In this document: positions 12,401-23,797 of the stretch, one piece after another | Layout of the letters: each line of letters opens with the position of its first letter | Numbering within the stretch: position 1 is the stretch's first letter | NCBI GenBank assembly: GCA_026075535.2 | Contig: AP026544.2 | Span: 11,160,001 to 11,224,000 of the forward strand | DNA from: Tricholoma matsutake | Taxonomy: Eukaryota; Basidiomycota; Agaricomycetes; Agaricales; Tricholomataceae | Direction: 5' to 3' | Length of the DNA: 64,000 bases | The notes under the pieces: model-generated | The model's database searches: none | Told to the model about the DNA's origin: nothing | The model's input: the letters and a program-made list of their open reading frames with translations, nothing else | Translations under genes and position numbers: made by a program

Positions 12401-14636
12401 TGCCTATTGCCAAAGCAGGTTCCAAATTACTGGGAGCAAGCACTCCTTGTTGCTTGAAACCCTGTTGTAGCTGCCAAATGTTTCAATATTTACATGTAGG
12501 CATTCATTTGCATGCTACTTGGTCATGATCCACACAACAAAAACTCAGAAGGTGGTATTTTTGGACCTGTGAAAGGCTACTATGGGTGCATTGAAGCTCA
12601 AGGAAGAGGAACTTTGCATTGTCATATGCTTGTTTGGTTAGAAGGAGGATTTAATCCAGATGAAATCAAGCACTGGGTTCTTCAGGATGAAATTTTCAAA
12701 ACCCAGCTGTTGAATTTCATGGAGGACTCAATTTCAACGAGCATACCTGATGACCCTGAGCCAACATTGGCAGTTCCAGCTTCTATTCATCATGCATGCT
12801 CTGTTCAAGGTATGAACCAAGGGCCAAATGCCCAATCTTCACCATTAGAACATCAAAAAGACCTTCATTATCTTGCAGAACAGTGTCAGCATCACACTCA
12901 CAAAGAAACCTGTTATAAATATTGCAAAGCTCCTTCAGAAAAAAAGGAATATCAGTTTGACCTTGACCAAGCCAATTTTCTTGTGGAAAGTATCGTAGCC
13001 TTAGAAACAGGTGAAATTGATCTAAGATGCCTAGATGGAATGGTGAATAATTTTAATGAGATGATCCTTGCTACCATCCAATGTAATATGGATCTTAAAT
13101 TTGTTAGCTCTGGAGAATCTGCCAAGGCAATTCTTTATTATATCATGGATTATATTTCAAAAGCACAATTGAAAGCTCACATTGCATATGCAGCTTTAGA
13201 GCTTGCAGTCCAAAAATTGGGTGAATATAGCCCAACCAAAGATGTCTTCACTACTTGTGCCAAATGGATGCTACAAAAATGCACCCATGCAATGATCTCT
13301 CAGCAAGAATTGTCAGCTCAACAGGTCACCTCTTATTTATCTGATTACAAGGATCACTTCACAATTCATGAGTTTAATAGGCTATTTTGGACTGCATTTG
13401 AAGCACATATTAACAGTGAAGATGTGAGCCCTGAGTGTTATAATAAATCTCCCACTGATGTCAACCCCAAACAACACATTGAGGAGAGCGAAATAATGAT
13501 GATGATAGCCCTAATGATGAGACAGCACCTGCTACAACATCAATCTACATAGATGAACATGTAGAAGAACAAAATGCTATTGATCATGATGAGGTGGCCA
13601 TTTCTGTAGGTAAAGATGATGAAATGGTAGCTCACCCTTCACAATTAATGGACTACAAATGCCGAGGAAGACCACTTAACAATTTCCCTTTATGGGACTT
13701 CTGTGCACAAGTGCAAAAAATCAAAATCAGTGGTGGCAACACTGAAAACAAGCAAGAGATCAATATTAATCAGATCCTCACATGTACCACAAGGACAAGA
13801 CCAACATACAGGTTTATGAAACCTCATGATCAGCATAACACCCATTCATTAAGAATACTTCAACCTACATCACATCAAATCCTGGTTCTTGTTGGCTCTG
13901 TTCCTCGACAAGATCATGAAGAGAGTTATGCAAAATACTGTCGACTGATGCTGATACTTTTTAAACCTTGGAGAATGGCATTTAATTTGCAGCAACCCAC
14001 CGAGTCTTGGTCAACCACATTCAAAAAGTACAAATCTAGCCCTTTATGTCCAAATGAATTTAAAGAATTGATGGATAATATGCAGCTCTTACATGAATGC
14101 AAGGATAACCACGATCATCATTTTTCTGAATGTCGATCATGGGGCCAACAATTTTGAGTAGCACCTGAGCTCACAGGTGGCACTTCTACCAATAACAATG
14201 TCAATGATCTTCTGGAAGATGTAGACGAAGTTGAGATATTACAGCACCTGGAATCTATAGACACTTGTTATTCAGAAAGAAGTACCACAACAAATATGAA
14301 TACCCTCAATTGCATTAGACATGCACAAAATGTAGGCCTTTTCAATGTAAAAGCTTCTGATCCTCAGCACAAAGATATTGATCAGAGCCCTGTAGATAAT
14401 GAATTGCTTGATTCTTCTTTTGATCTAGAAACTACCTGGAAATCAGAATATGATCATCGAGAAGATCGATGGAAACAAAAAGCATCTGTTTCAAATGATG
14501 CCAATGCTTCTCCTGCTTTGAACATGACTGCAGCCATAAGTGACAGTGAAGATTTTCAGACAGCAATGAGCCTACAACCCTTGATGACCTCGAGCCCCTC
14601 AATTGACCTTCAGTCTGACAGGGGTGACATCGCACC
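9434..14636 (+). pseudogene. Helitron Rep (N-terminal region, DUF6570-like, HUH Rep), split and degenerate
   Basis: Rolling-circle replication initiator of a Helitron. One frame series runs through in-frame stops at about 10168, 10471, 10690, 11509, 11900, 12266, 12455 and 12497. The N-terminal domain and a Cys-rich zone (10830-11000) come first. A DUF6570-like segment (PFDEYTYELN, ALALANRTFLGQ, near 11085-11290) follows. Then comes the Helitron N-terminal segment from about 11950, the HUH histidines in GTLHCHMLVWLEGG near 12610-12650, and the Rep tyrosine region (ILYYIMDYISKAQLKAH) near 13130-13180. Most stops are TGA where family members have Arg. It ends abruptly at the LTR of element B at 14637, in a frame that continues into the helicase at 2447 (-). 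Confidence 0.85.
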
Positions 14637-15038
14637 TGTTAGGAAACCACCCCATTATGTAATAAAATTTCATTTTCATTTTATTATGTTGAATTACACT
14701 ACATGATGCCAAATGACGCTACACCTTGATAGCATGAGAATTTTATTTCGCATGCATCAATATGTATGTGCATGTATGAGTGTGTCAGTAACAACAATGT
14801 ACAATATATGTAACATAGTATATAAACCCTAAATATATGCCTAGGGGACCCCAGTTGTGTTCTCTTAGGTATTCCACCTATGTTTTCAGTGTGAAAGGCC
14901 TTTCTCAACCAACTCATCTATCAATAACCCCTCACATCAAAACCATGAGTTCCCCCATCATGAGCGTGGATCCCGCCCCCTTCTTGTAGAGAGAACCCAC
15001 ATGGTCTTAGCTAGCAGATAGTGGGTGTTGCCCTAACA
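14637..15038 (+). repeat. 5' LTR of element B
   Basis: 402 bp, TGTTAGG...CCTAACA. TATATAAA at 14819-14826 lies about 30 nt before AGTTGTGTTCT at 14853-14863, the predicted transcript start. Confidence 0.92.
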
Positions 15039-15040
15039 GA

Positions 15041-15051
15041 AGAACACAACT
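15041..15051 (+). promoter_or_regulatory. Self-priming primer-binding site of element B
   Basis: AGAACACAACT begins 2 nt after the LTR and is exactly complementary to 14853-14863. No match to a tRNA 3' end is evident. Confidence 0.75.
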
Positions 15052-15188
15052 TCCCATATCAGTGTGCCATCTCTTACTTGCACATACGTCATTGTTTCAC
15101 CATGCCACATTTGATTACTCATCCTTTCAGCATGAGCCAGAAGTACTTGTATATACATAACCTACCTTTTCTTTCATAAGCCCATGCC

Positions 15189-15614
15189 TGTAAGGGGACT
15201 AGGGGGGTGCCCTGTGTGTTTTTCCTATTTTTTATGTTCATCCTATATTTTTCCCCACCTCATTTCCTTCTATTCTTCATTTTCTATGATTTTTCGGGAT
15301 TTTATTACTAATTTTCCCTTGCTATCATGTTTGTACATGTTGACACTTTTATATTTAGAGGCAGAGTACCCCTTCCGACACATACCCCTTGGTATGATGT
15401 CATTCGGCAGCCTTGACCCGCCTATCTCCGCCTTTTTCTATTTTTAGGGTATATTTGATTTTTGTTGTCTTCACATATACTGGGCATCAGCAAGGGGATC
15501 CTTAGAGTTTTCTCTTCGGATTTCCCTTTGCTAGGTGTGTCCCCAATGCCTGTATTATGTAGTATAATTTTAACTTCGGATTTCCCTTTGCTAGAGGCTT
15601 AGGTTGCCCTTATA
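15189..15614 (+). mobile_element. Solo LTR of family 2 (marY1-like) in the leader of B
   Basis: 426 bp, TGTAAGGGG...CCCTTATA, flanked by a perfect 5-bp duplication ATGCC (15184-15188 and 15615-15619). It is the same family as the LTRs of element C. The interior of the parent element was lost by LTR-LTR recombination. Confidence 0.92.
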
Positions 15615-16401
15615 ATGCCAGGCCTCGCCTTACATTGCAACTGCCAGTGATTGAGAGGCAGCACTCATCATTAGGACAGCTGCAACAAGACAACCAATTG
15701 GATCTGGTTTAGTTACAATTTACATCACTCTATTCAGACGACTATTTTAGTTACAAGCCGAATTCAGTGTTATCCCCAAGATCAGGCACTGTTGGAAGGG
15801 TTATTGATCCGAAGTGCCAAATTAGGCGCTCGACAAACGACAAACAATCACGTGACCCATAAACGTTTGGAAAGGTCTCAAAAAAAAAACTTGAATGTGT
15901 CGAAGAAGTGATTCATCACAGATTTTACCATTATGTCCAAACCCTCAACTTCTAATCCCAGCCCTAATCCTGTTCCCACACCAGCACTAGAGGTGAAAAT
16001 TGATGCACTTACAGTGCAAATGTCCCAATTAGTGTCAGTGTTGGCAGCATCACAGCCCAGACAAGTGGAAGTACAGCCAGAGATGACAGGAGAAAAAGAT
16101 GATGAGATGGAGGAGATGGAGGAGTGGATGTCACAGGAGGATGGAGTACTTTACACTCCCCCACCTATTCCAGTTGGATTCCAGTTCATCCAGCCAGAAT
16201 TTCCGGAATTTCTGGAATCCAGTGGAATTTTTTTTGTATGTAGTTTTCCCTATGCAGCACAATTCTGGTTGGAATAAGGATCCAATTTACACCCAGAATC
16301 CCCGGAACCTGACTGGACTCATCACAACCAGAATAACAGGAATAACTGGACTAACCAGAATAACTGGAATGCACATGCTTTCCCAAATAAAAGTTCAACA
16401 C

Positions 16402-16473
16402 ACATCAAGAATTGAACTTTCCACCTTGGGTCTGCACACATAACAGCATGCTTAACCACTGAGCTACCAAGCA
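16402..16473 (-). repeat. tRNA-like Pol III module, left side of hAT copy 1
   Basis: The minus strand has an A-box match (TAGCTCAGTGG, 16456-16466) and a B-box match (GTTCAATTC, 16409-16417) at tRNA-like spacing. No convincing acceptor stem forms, so it is a tRNA-derived relic rather than a tRNA gene. Confidence 0.6.
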
Positions 16474-17700
16474 ATTATTCTTGGGCATACATTTAATACT
16501 TTTATTACCCAACCAAGGTACGTAGTTAATCACAGCCATTAACGGAATAATTAATAAGTATGCATACACATGACATGTGACATGTGACTGCCAGCTCACA
16601 ACCACCACCACCACTGTCACCAACGCCGCTGCCTCCTCCTCTCCACTCTACCACCACCACTGCATGTGCACCCACCACCACCATTCCCATGCCCAATGCC
16701 ACCATCACCACCACCTTCAAACGAGCCAACTGGATGGAACGCAGGCCCAAACGACGCAGATCGCATCGTTTGGGGCCTAAGTATGTTTTTTTTTCATTTT
16801 CTTCTTGTTTTTTCATACTAACTAACTTGTTTTGTTTTTTTTATAGGTTCTACTCGACTGCCAGACATAACATGGGCCCAAGTGACGTGATTGGACAGAA
16901 CACAGGCCCAAACGATGCAGATCACGTCGTTTTGGCCATAGATAAGTTTGTTTTTCTTTTTTCTTTTTCTTTTTATCAATGAACTAATTGTAATTTATTG
17001 CTTTTGAGGTTGTATACTACTGGGGATGACCTGCCATGACAAAAAACACGAGCTGACTGGACGGAACATGGGCCCAAATGACAGCAACGTCGTTTGGGCC
17101 ATAGATAAGTTTTTTCTTATTTCTTTTTGTTTTTATAAATCAACTAATTGTAATTGATTGCCTTTTAGGTTGTATACTACTGGGGACGACCTGCCATGAC
17201 GAAAAATGTGCAACCCACACCCACGCCCACCTGATCCCCTCCTCCCCATTCAAATGGGATGTGAGGCTGTCGACACAGGCTAGGAGGGTGCAGGGGGATT
17301 CCAGGAGACCCCAAGGGGGGTACCTGCCTAGTAAGCACCCACCAACCTCTGTACTCATGCCATGTTGCACTGACACACCCAAACCCCCCCTCCCCCCACA
17401 AAAAAAAAACAAACAGAAATCCAGACAGGGGACAACAGTGATGAATGACGACAAGCCACCCACCCCCAGCCTCACAAGCAACTGCTCGTGGGGTGGATCA
17501 TGGGTGGAATGATGCCCAGGTGCAGGGATAGGAGATGACAATGCACCACCCGCTCCCAGCCTCATGAGCAACTGCTTGTGGGGTGGATCATGGGTGGAAT
17601 GACAACAATGACAAGCCACCGACCCCCAGCCTCACAAGCAACTGCTCGTGGGGTGGATCATGGGTAGAAGGACAGACAACAGTGGGGTTGCATCCCCTCC

Positions 17701-17898
17701 CCCTCCCCCGCACTTTGTGTGGGGAGGGATTTTTTTGTACTTTTAATTATTTATTAGTATTGTGCCCCCCCTCCCCCATTTTGTGTGGGGGAGGGATTTT
17801 TTTCTTCATGTTTTTACCTCCCCCCTTGCATTTGGCACAAGGGGTTAGCTTTTTATGTATATAAATAAAACTCCCTCTCACATCTTGTGAGAGGGAGG
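17701..17898 (+). repeat. Four GC-rich hairpins each followed by a T-rich tail
   Basis: Stems at about 17701-17728, 17768-17795, 17822-17844 and 17871-17898 (for example CCCTCCCC with GGGGAGGG), each followed by a T-rich stretch. The stems differ in sequence. Homologues lie in hAT copy 2 at about 29600-29765, some with changes on both arms. Confidence 0.7.
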
Positions 17899-18044
17899 AT
17901 TTTTTGTTTATCTATGTAATCACAATCATCCCCACTCCCTTGCATTCAATGTGAGGGATGTGGTTAATTAAAAAAATTTGATCTTTCACTACTCCAAAAA
18001 AAATTAGAGTGTCATGAATAAACATTATATTACTATCTAATAAT

Positions 18045-18138
18045 TCTCCTGTGGCTCAACTGGTTAAGCACACATGTTTCATTTGTCATGTGATCACTCT
18101 AATCAAGATGTCTTGAGTTCAATCCTTACTCTGCACAA
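18045..18138 (+). repeat. tRNA-like Pol III module, right side of hAT copy 1
   Basis: A box TGGCTCAACTGG (18052-18063) and B box GTTCAATCC (18117-18125). The same module is at 29868-29961 in hAT copy 2. No good acceptor stem is visible, so it is a tRNA-derived relic. Confidence 0.65.
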
Positions 18139-18220
18139 ATATATTTTATAGGCACTTTGACAACTTAAGACTTGAAATTTGACTATCCATTAGGGGGTAT
18201 ATACTCTAAGTTGAGCATCT

Positions 18221-18694
18221 GGAGTAACCAGAATCTGGTTGGAATAACCAGAATCTGGTTTGAATAACCAGAATCTGGTTGGAATAACCAGAATCTGGTT
18301 GGAATAACCAGAATCTGGTTGGAATAACCAGAATCTGGTTGGAATAACCAGAATCTGGTTGGAATAACCAGAATCTGGTTGGAATAACCAGAATCTGGTT
18401 GGAATAACCAGAATCTGGTTGGAATAACCAGAATCTGGTTGGAATAACCAGAATCTGGTTGGAATAACCAGAATCTGGTTGGAATAACCAGAATCTGGTT
18501 GGAATAACCAGAATCTGGTTGGAATAACCAGAATCTGGTTGGAATAACCAGAATCTGGTTGGAATAACCAGAATCTGGTTGGAATAACCAGAATCTGGTT
18601 GGAATAACCAGAATCTGGTTGGAATAACCAGAATCTGGTTGGAATAACCAGAATCTGGTTGGAATAACCAGAATCTGGTTGGAATAACCAGAAT
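18221..18694 (+). repeat. 20-bp minisatellite, about 23 units, each unit a hairpin
   Basis: Unit GGAATAACCAGAATCTGGTT, nearly invariant from 18221 to 18680 with a partial last unit. Within each unit AACCAGA and TCTGGTT are inverted around one base. hAT copy 2 has only a single unit at the homologous spot (about 30045-30065), so the array expanded after the copies separated. The long minus-strand open frame here is a by-product of the repeat. Confidence 0.95.
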
Positions 18695-18934
18695 AACTGG
18701 ACTCTGACCAGAATAGGTGGGGGAGGGTAAATTACAGGGAGGATGAGACAGCAGAGAAATCCAGAAATGGAAAAGCATGCTTACCTAAGTATGTGCCTCC
18801 ACAAATCTTTGACAGTACCATGGAGAATACAAAATCCTTCATCAGCTCTATAGTATTGTACATCCATGGGAGGAAGCCAGAGTTTCATACAGCCGAGTCT
18901 AGGATTATGTTTGTTCTCTCATACATTCAGGGGG

Positions 18935-19299
18935 TATAAGGGCAACCTAAGCCTCTAGCAAAGGGAAATCTGAAGAGAAAACTCTAAGGATCCCCTTGCT
19001 GATGCCCAGTATATGTGAAGACGACAAAAATCAAATATGACCCAAAAATAGAAAAAGGCAGAGATAGGCGGATCAAGGCCACCGAATGACATCATACCAA
19101 GGGGTATGTGTCGGAAGGGGTACTCCGCCTCTAAATATAAAAGTGTCAACATGTACAAACATGATAGCAAGGGAAATTAGTAATAAAATCCCAAAAAATC
19201 ATAGAAAATGAAGAATAGAAGGAAACGAGGTGGGGAAAAATATAGGACGAACATAAAAAATAGGAAAAACACACAGGGCACCCCCCTAGTCCCCTTACA
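18935..19299 (-). mobile_element. Solo LTR of family 2, minus orientation, with internal deletion
   Basis: 365 bp starting TATAAGGGC and ending CCCCTTACA on the plus strand, flanked by GGGGG on both sides (5-bp duplication within a G run). Compared with the 426-bp LTR it lacks 61 bp lying between the two copies of the LTR-internal direct repeat CTAGCAAAGGGAAATC. Confidence 0.88.
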
Positions 19300-19977
19300 G
19301 GGGGGGGAAGCACAGTTCTGGAGAAACAAGGCTATTAATCAAATTGCCACAGGAAATAAACCATTTGCAACCTTCAAGGAATTTCTGGAGAGATTGGAGG
19401 CACAGTTTGGAGACCCTAATCCAAAGGCGACAGCCAATGCTAAATTAAAGACCATGCACCAAGGTTCCCTAATGATGGATGAATTTATTTTCCAGTTCAA
19501 AGCAGAAGCTTCCCAAACAGATATGGGAGAAGCCATGCTGGTAGAGTTTTTGAAAGCAGGATTAAATCCCTCTTTATTCAAGTCTATCTACTGACTACCT
19601 TCTATGCCAGAGAAGTTGGATGAGTGGTATAATTGGGCAATGTGCCTTGACTGGCAATATCGGCAGTAACAGGCAGAGTCAAAGTTGATGTACGGAAGTA
19701 GTAAATTTGGAAAGTCATCAGGAGGAAAGTCTGAGAAAGGAAAGGTGCCTCAGGTGCAAGCTCTGAGGGCACAGCCACTGGCCATGGCAGTGACACCTGT
19801 AGTTACGGAGTCAGCAGCACCAGCAGAGGCAATGGAGGTTGATCAAGCAGGGAGATGAGCCCCACTTAAATGTTTTAACTGTGGGAAGTTAGGACATATT
19901 TCTAGGAATTGTAGGCAGAAAAGAAAGATTAGGGAAGCTACAATTGAGGAAGTGAAGCTGGAGGAAGGCAAGCAGAA

Positions 19978-19984
19978 GAATTTT
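19978..19984 (+). promoter_or_regulatory. Putative -1 ribosomal frameshift heptamer of gag/pol (family 1)
   Basis: GAATTTT in the phase G AAT TTT, ending 16 nt before the gag TGA at 20000. Pol lies in the -1 frame, open only from 19948. Element A has the same heptamer, and element C has GGATTTT at the identical spacing. Confidence 0.55.
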
Positions 19985-19998
19985 GTGGAAGAGTCCCA

Positions 19999-22900
19999 GT
20001 GAAGGTTTCCCCATTGGTGACCCAGAATCGTTACAATGTATTAGTATCCAAGGAAACCCAGAGTAAATCAGAAAAGGAAATTGAGGAGGAGTACAACTGT
20101 TGTCAATCATGTGACAAAGAAAATTGTCATGTGCCATTTCCAAAAACCCCTAAATTCTTTATTCGCTCTGCGCAAATAGAACCTGAAATCACCTTGACTG
20201 TGGGACTGAAGACAGTGGACACGCATGCAGCTATTGATGTGGAAGCATTGCTTGATAGTGGTGTGACAGGATTATTTATTAATCGATCCTTAATTACCGG
20301 AAATGGTATTAACACATGCAAGCTGGTGCAACCTATAATGGTGTACAATATTGACGGAACAGTTAATTGTGGAGGAACTATCAAGGAGGAGGTGACTATG
20401 ATCCTAAAGTATCAGGAGCATCAGGAGCGAGCCGTGTTCGAAGTGTGCAATCTTGGGAAAACCAATCTAATAATAGGATGTCCGTGGTTATGGAAGCATA
20501 ATCCCAAAATTGATTGGAAAACTGGGAAAGTACAAATGACTTGTTGTCCTAAGGAATGTAATGTGTATGGGAGGAAGATGAAGAAGGAAAAAAGGAAAAA
20601 GAAAGAGAAAGAACATCCAAGAAAGTATTCTGTTACGATGGAGGAAGTGGAGGATGAGGAAATGCCAAATGGGGAAGTTCCGATCATGATCAAGAAAGAA
20701 GAGCAGAAGCAAACCTTTAGAGCAATTCATGGAGGACAGTCATGGGACAAGAATATCGTGAAGGTGGAGAAGCCAGTGGAGGAGTGGGTGCCAAAAGTGT
20801 ATCATGAACATCTGTCAGTGTTCCAGAAGAAAGAGTCTGAGCGAATGCCAGTGCAGAAGCCATGGGATCATGGGATTGAGATGAAGCCAGGGTTTGTGCC
20901 AAAGAAGTCGAAGGTATATCCATTATATCCAAGGGAACAAGAAGAAGTGGATGCATTCCTGAAGGAGCAATTGTGTAAAGGATACATATGACCTTCAAAA
21001 TCACTGCAAACATCACCAATATTCTTCATGCCAAAGAACCACCAAAGGAAGAGGATGTGTACAGATTATAGGTATCTGAATGAGTGGACAGTAAAGAATG
21101 CGTACCCCCTGCCATTGATTTCAGAAATAATTGACAAAGTGGGGAAAGCCAAAGTCTTTACAAAATTGGATTTATGATGGGGATACAACAATAAATAAAG
21201 AAAGGAGATGAGTGGAAGGCCACATTTGCCATGTGTCGAGGATCCTTTGAGCTGCTTGTCATGTTTTTTGGGATGACTAATAGTCCCCTGACCTTTCAAA
21301 ATATGATGAACAACATTTTCAAGGACGTAATAGACAAAGGCGTGGTAATAATATTTATTGATGACATTCTGATATTCATGGAGAATGAAGAAAATCATGA
21401 GGCGATAGTACAGGAGGTGCTATGGAGGTTGGCGGAGAATGATCTATTTTTGAAACCAGAGAAGTGTGTGTTTGGGGCAAGCGAGATTGAGTTCCTAGGA
21501 TTATTGATCGGCCCTGATGGGATCAAAATGGATCTGATCAAGGTACAGGCGATCACAGATTGGCCTGCGCCCACCCATGTCAAGGAGGTTCAAGCCTTCT
21601 TGGGACTCGCAAATTATTATCGTCCCTTTGTGCACAATTTTTCTAAAATTGCTGCACCCTTACATAACCTTATGTGAATGGGAGTAGTGTGGAGGTGGGG
21701 AGAGCAGCAGCAGACAGCATTTGAGGAGTTGAAGAGGAAGTTTGTGGAGGGACCAATATTAGCCCCAGTAGATTTCACATGCCCTTTGCGAGTGGAATCT
21801 GATGCATCCAATTTTGCTACTGGAGCGGTATTATCAATGCTGTGCAAAGATGACAAATGGCATCCTTGTGCATACTTGTCAAAAGGGTTGAATGATGTGG
21901 AAAGGAATTATGATGTGCATGACAAAGAAATGTTGGGGATAATACGAGCATTGGAGGCGTGGTGGCATTATTTGGAGGGATGTACACATGAGATTGAAAT
22001 CTGGACGGATCATCAAAATCTGCAATACTCCATGTCCACTAAAAAGCTTAATTGCAGGCAAGTGCATTGGGCACTATTCCTATCGCGTTTCAATTTTCAC
22101 TTGGTCCACAAAGCAGGAAGCTTAATGAGGAAAGCAGATGCATTATCCAGACGTATTGATCATAAAAGGGGGGTGGAGGAGGACAATAAGAATGTTACCT
22201 TACTCAAACCCCAATACTTTCATATTTGCGCTATGCGTCAAGGGCATTTATTGATAGATAGCTCAGAAATGGAAATGTTGTCTAAAATTAGACAATGTTC
22301 AGAAATGGATGATGAAGTAGTAGAAGCTGTGAAAGCTCTGAAGGGAGAGAAGAAAGGTAATATTAAAGGAGATGAATGGGCTGAGGAACAAGGGTTGGTG
22401 TTGTTTCGAGGAAAAGTGTATGTACCAAAGGATCAGGATTTGCAAAGGGAGATTGTCTGGTTACATCACAACCAGACACCCAGGAAGATGGAAGACGTTG
22501 GAATTAGTAATGAGAAATTATTGGTGGCCCGGAATTTCAAAGTATGTGTTGGGGTATGTCAAAGTATGTGTTGGGGTACGTGGATGGATGTGATACATGC
22601 ATGAGGGGGAAGAAATTTCCAGAAAAACCTGCAGGAAAATTAATGCCGAACCCTATACCTAAAGTGCCATGGTGAGATATATCTGTGGATTTTATTACCA
22701 GATTACCCGAGGCTCAAGGGTACGATGCAATATTCGTAGTATGCGACCACTTCACAAAGGAGGTCCATATTATTCCTACTACTACAGAAACCTCATCATT
22801 GGGCTTGGTGCACCTCTATCTAAATCAGGTATGGCAGTTACATGGGTTACCCAATACTGTTATCTCTGATCGCGGACCACAATTTGCTTCCATGTTTATG

Positions 22901-23786
22901 CGAGAACTAAACAACATATTGGGAATTCAAACTAAATTATCTACAGCATATCACCCGCAGACTGATGGGCAGACAGAGAGAATGAACCAGGAGTTGGAGC
23001 AGTACCTACGTATGTTTGTCAACTACCGACAAACAGACTGGCCCAAATGGCTGGCAATTGCCAAATTTTCCCACAGTAACAAATTCCGTTTGGCTACTCG
23101 TATGTCACCCTTTTTCGCGAATTATGGTACAGTTGGTAGAAGATTTTGTATCTAAGATGCAAAAGGTACAAGAAGAAGCAGAGGCGGCATTGAAGAAAGC
23201 ATGTGATGACATGATGCGACACGTGGATCGTACTCGAGCACGCACTCCAGAGTACAAAGTTGGTGACTTGGTATGGCTAAGTACCAAGGACCTGAATATT
23301 CCATGACCTTCGAGGAAACTTATGGAGAAACAAGTTGGCCCATATGCGATCTCTAAAGTGATCTCGCCTAATGTGATAGTGCTAAAATTACCCTGATCAT
23401 TCAAGATTGATCCTGAGATTGATGTATCCCACCTACGCCCTTACCACCCACCCACTATTCCTGGCCAACAAACTACTCTGCAACCTCCAATAATAGTAGA
23501 AGGTGCTCCAGAATACATAGTTGAAGAAATTCTAGACTCACGTCTTCGACGGAACAAATTGGAGTTTTTAATAAAGTGGAAAAACTACACCGACGAAAAT
23601 AATTTGTGGGAACCCAAAGAGAATTGTAAGCGAGTGCATAACGTGATTCCCCAATTCTTTAAATGTAATCCAAATGCTCCACGTCGCATTGCGAGAATGG
23701 TGTATGAGGGGATGAAATTCCGGCCTTACCAAAATTTCACAGAGGGGACAAACGTAATATTTTCTCGCCTCGAAGTCGAAGCATAA
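19999..23786 (+). pseudogene. Pol of element B (protease-RT-RNase H-integrase-chromodomain), broken
   Basis: Protease with LLDSGVTG (near 20250). RT from about 20860, with the box FIDDILIF near 21352-21375, so both catalytic Asp are kept. RNase H is near 21790-22130 (ESDASNFATGAVLS, EIWTDHQNLQY). Integrase runs to about 23150, with SDRGPQFAS and QTDGQTERMNQELEQ. A chromodomain ([28 protein letters not shown]) lies near 23505-23625. TGA stops at 20989, 21175, 21675 and 22673 replace Arg codons. Small deletions lie near 22470 and 23125. A purine tract at 23785-23796 precedes the 3' LTR. Confidence 0.9.
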
Positions 23787-23797
23787 AAGGGGGGTAA

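Larger units (their letters stand above)
16144..18737. mobile_element. Non-autonomous hAT-type element, copy 1
   Basis: 2594 bp inserted in gag of B with a perfect 8-bp duplication GGAGGATG (16136-16143 and 18738-18745), the hAT hallmark. Imperfect ~30-bp inverted ends begin GAGTACTTTACACTCCC and, from the right end, CTGTAATTTACCCTCCC. Subterminal CCAGAATaaCTGG-like motifs occur at both ends, as expected of transposase binding repeats. The interior holds tRNA-like modules at each end in opposite orientation, hairpin arrays and a large 20-bp minisatellite, but no transposase. Confidence 0.88.
15933..20002 (+). pseudogene. Gag of element B, interrupted by a hAT element and a solo LTR
   Basis: Gag pieces lie at 15933-16143 (N-terminus MSKPSTSNPSPNPV), 18738-18934 and 19305-20002. 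The capsid-like part is in the last two. The zinc knuckle (CFNCGKLGHISRNC) lies near 19870-19915. TGA stops at 19592-19594 and 19856-19858 fall where copy A has CAA and CGA respectively, so CpG deamination explains both. Gag would end at TGA 20000-20002. Confidence 0.88.

Noticed and set aside
17701..17898. Bacterial intrinsic terminators
   Set aside because: The context is a eukaryotic non-autonomous transposon with no bacterial genes nearby.
18045..18138. Functional tRNA gene
   Set aside because: A and B boxes are present, but no paired acceptor stem and only a weak T stem can be drawn; the module recurs within a transposon.
18221..18694. CRISPR-like array
   Set aside because: The repeats are contiguous with no spacers, in a eukaryotic transposon.
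18206..18778. A 190-residue minus-strand open frame of perfectly repeated protein
   Set aside because: It is the translation of the 20-bp minisatellite; a 60-nt common multiple keeps the frame open. No gene signals were seen.
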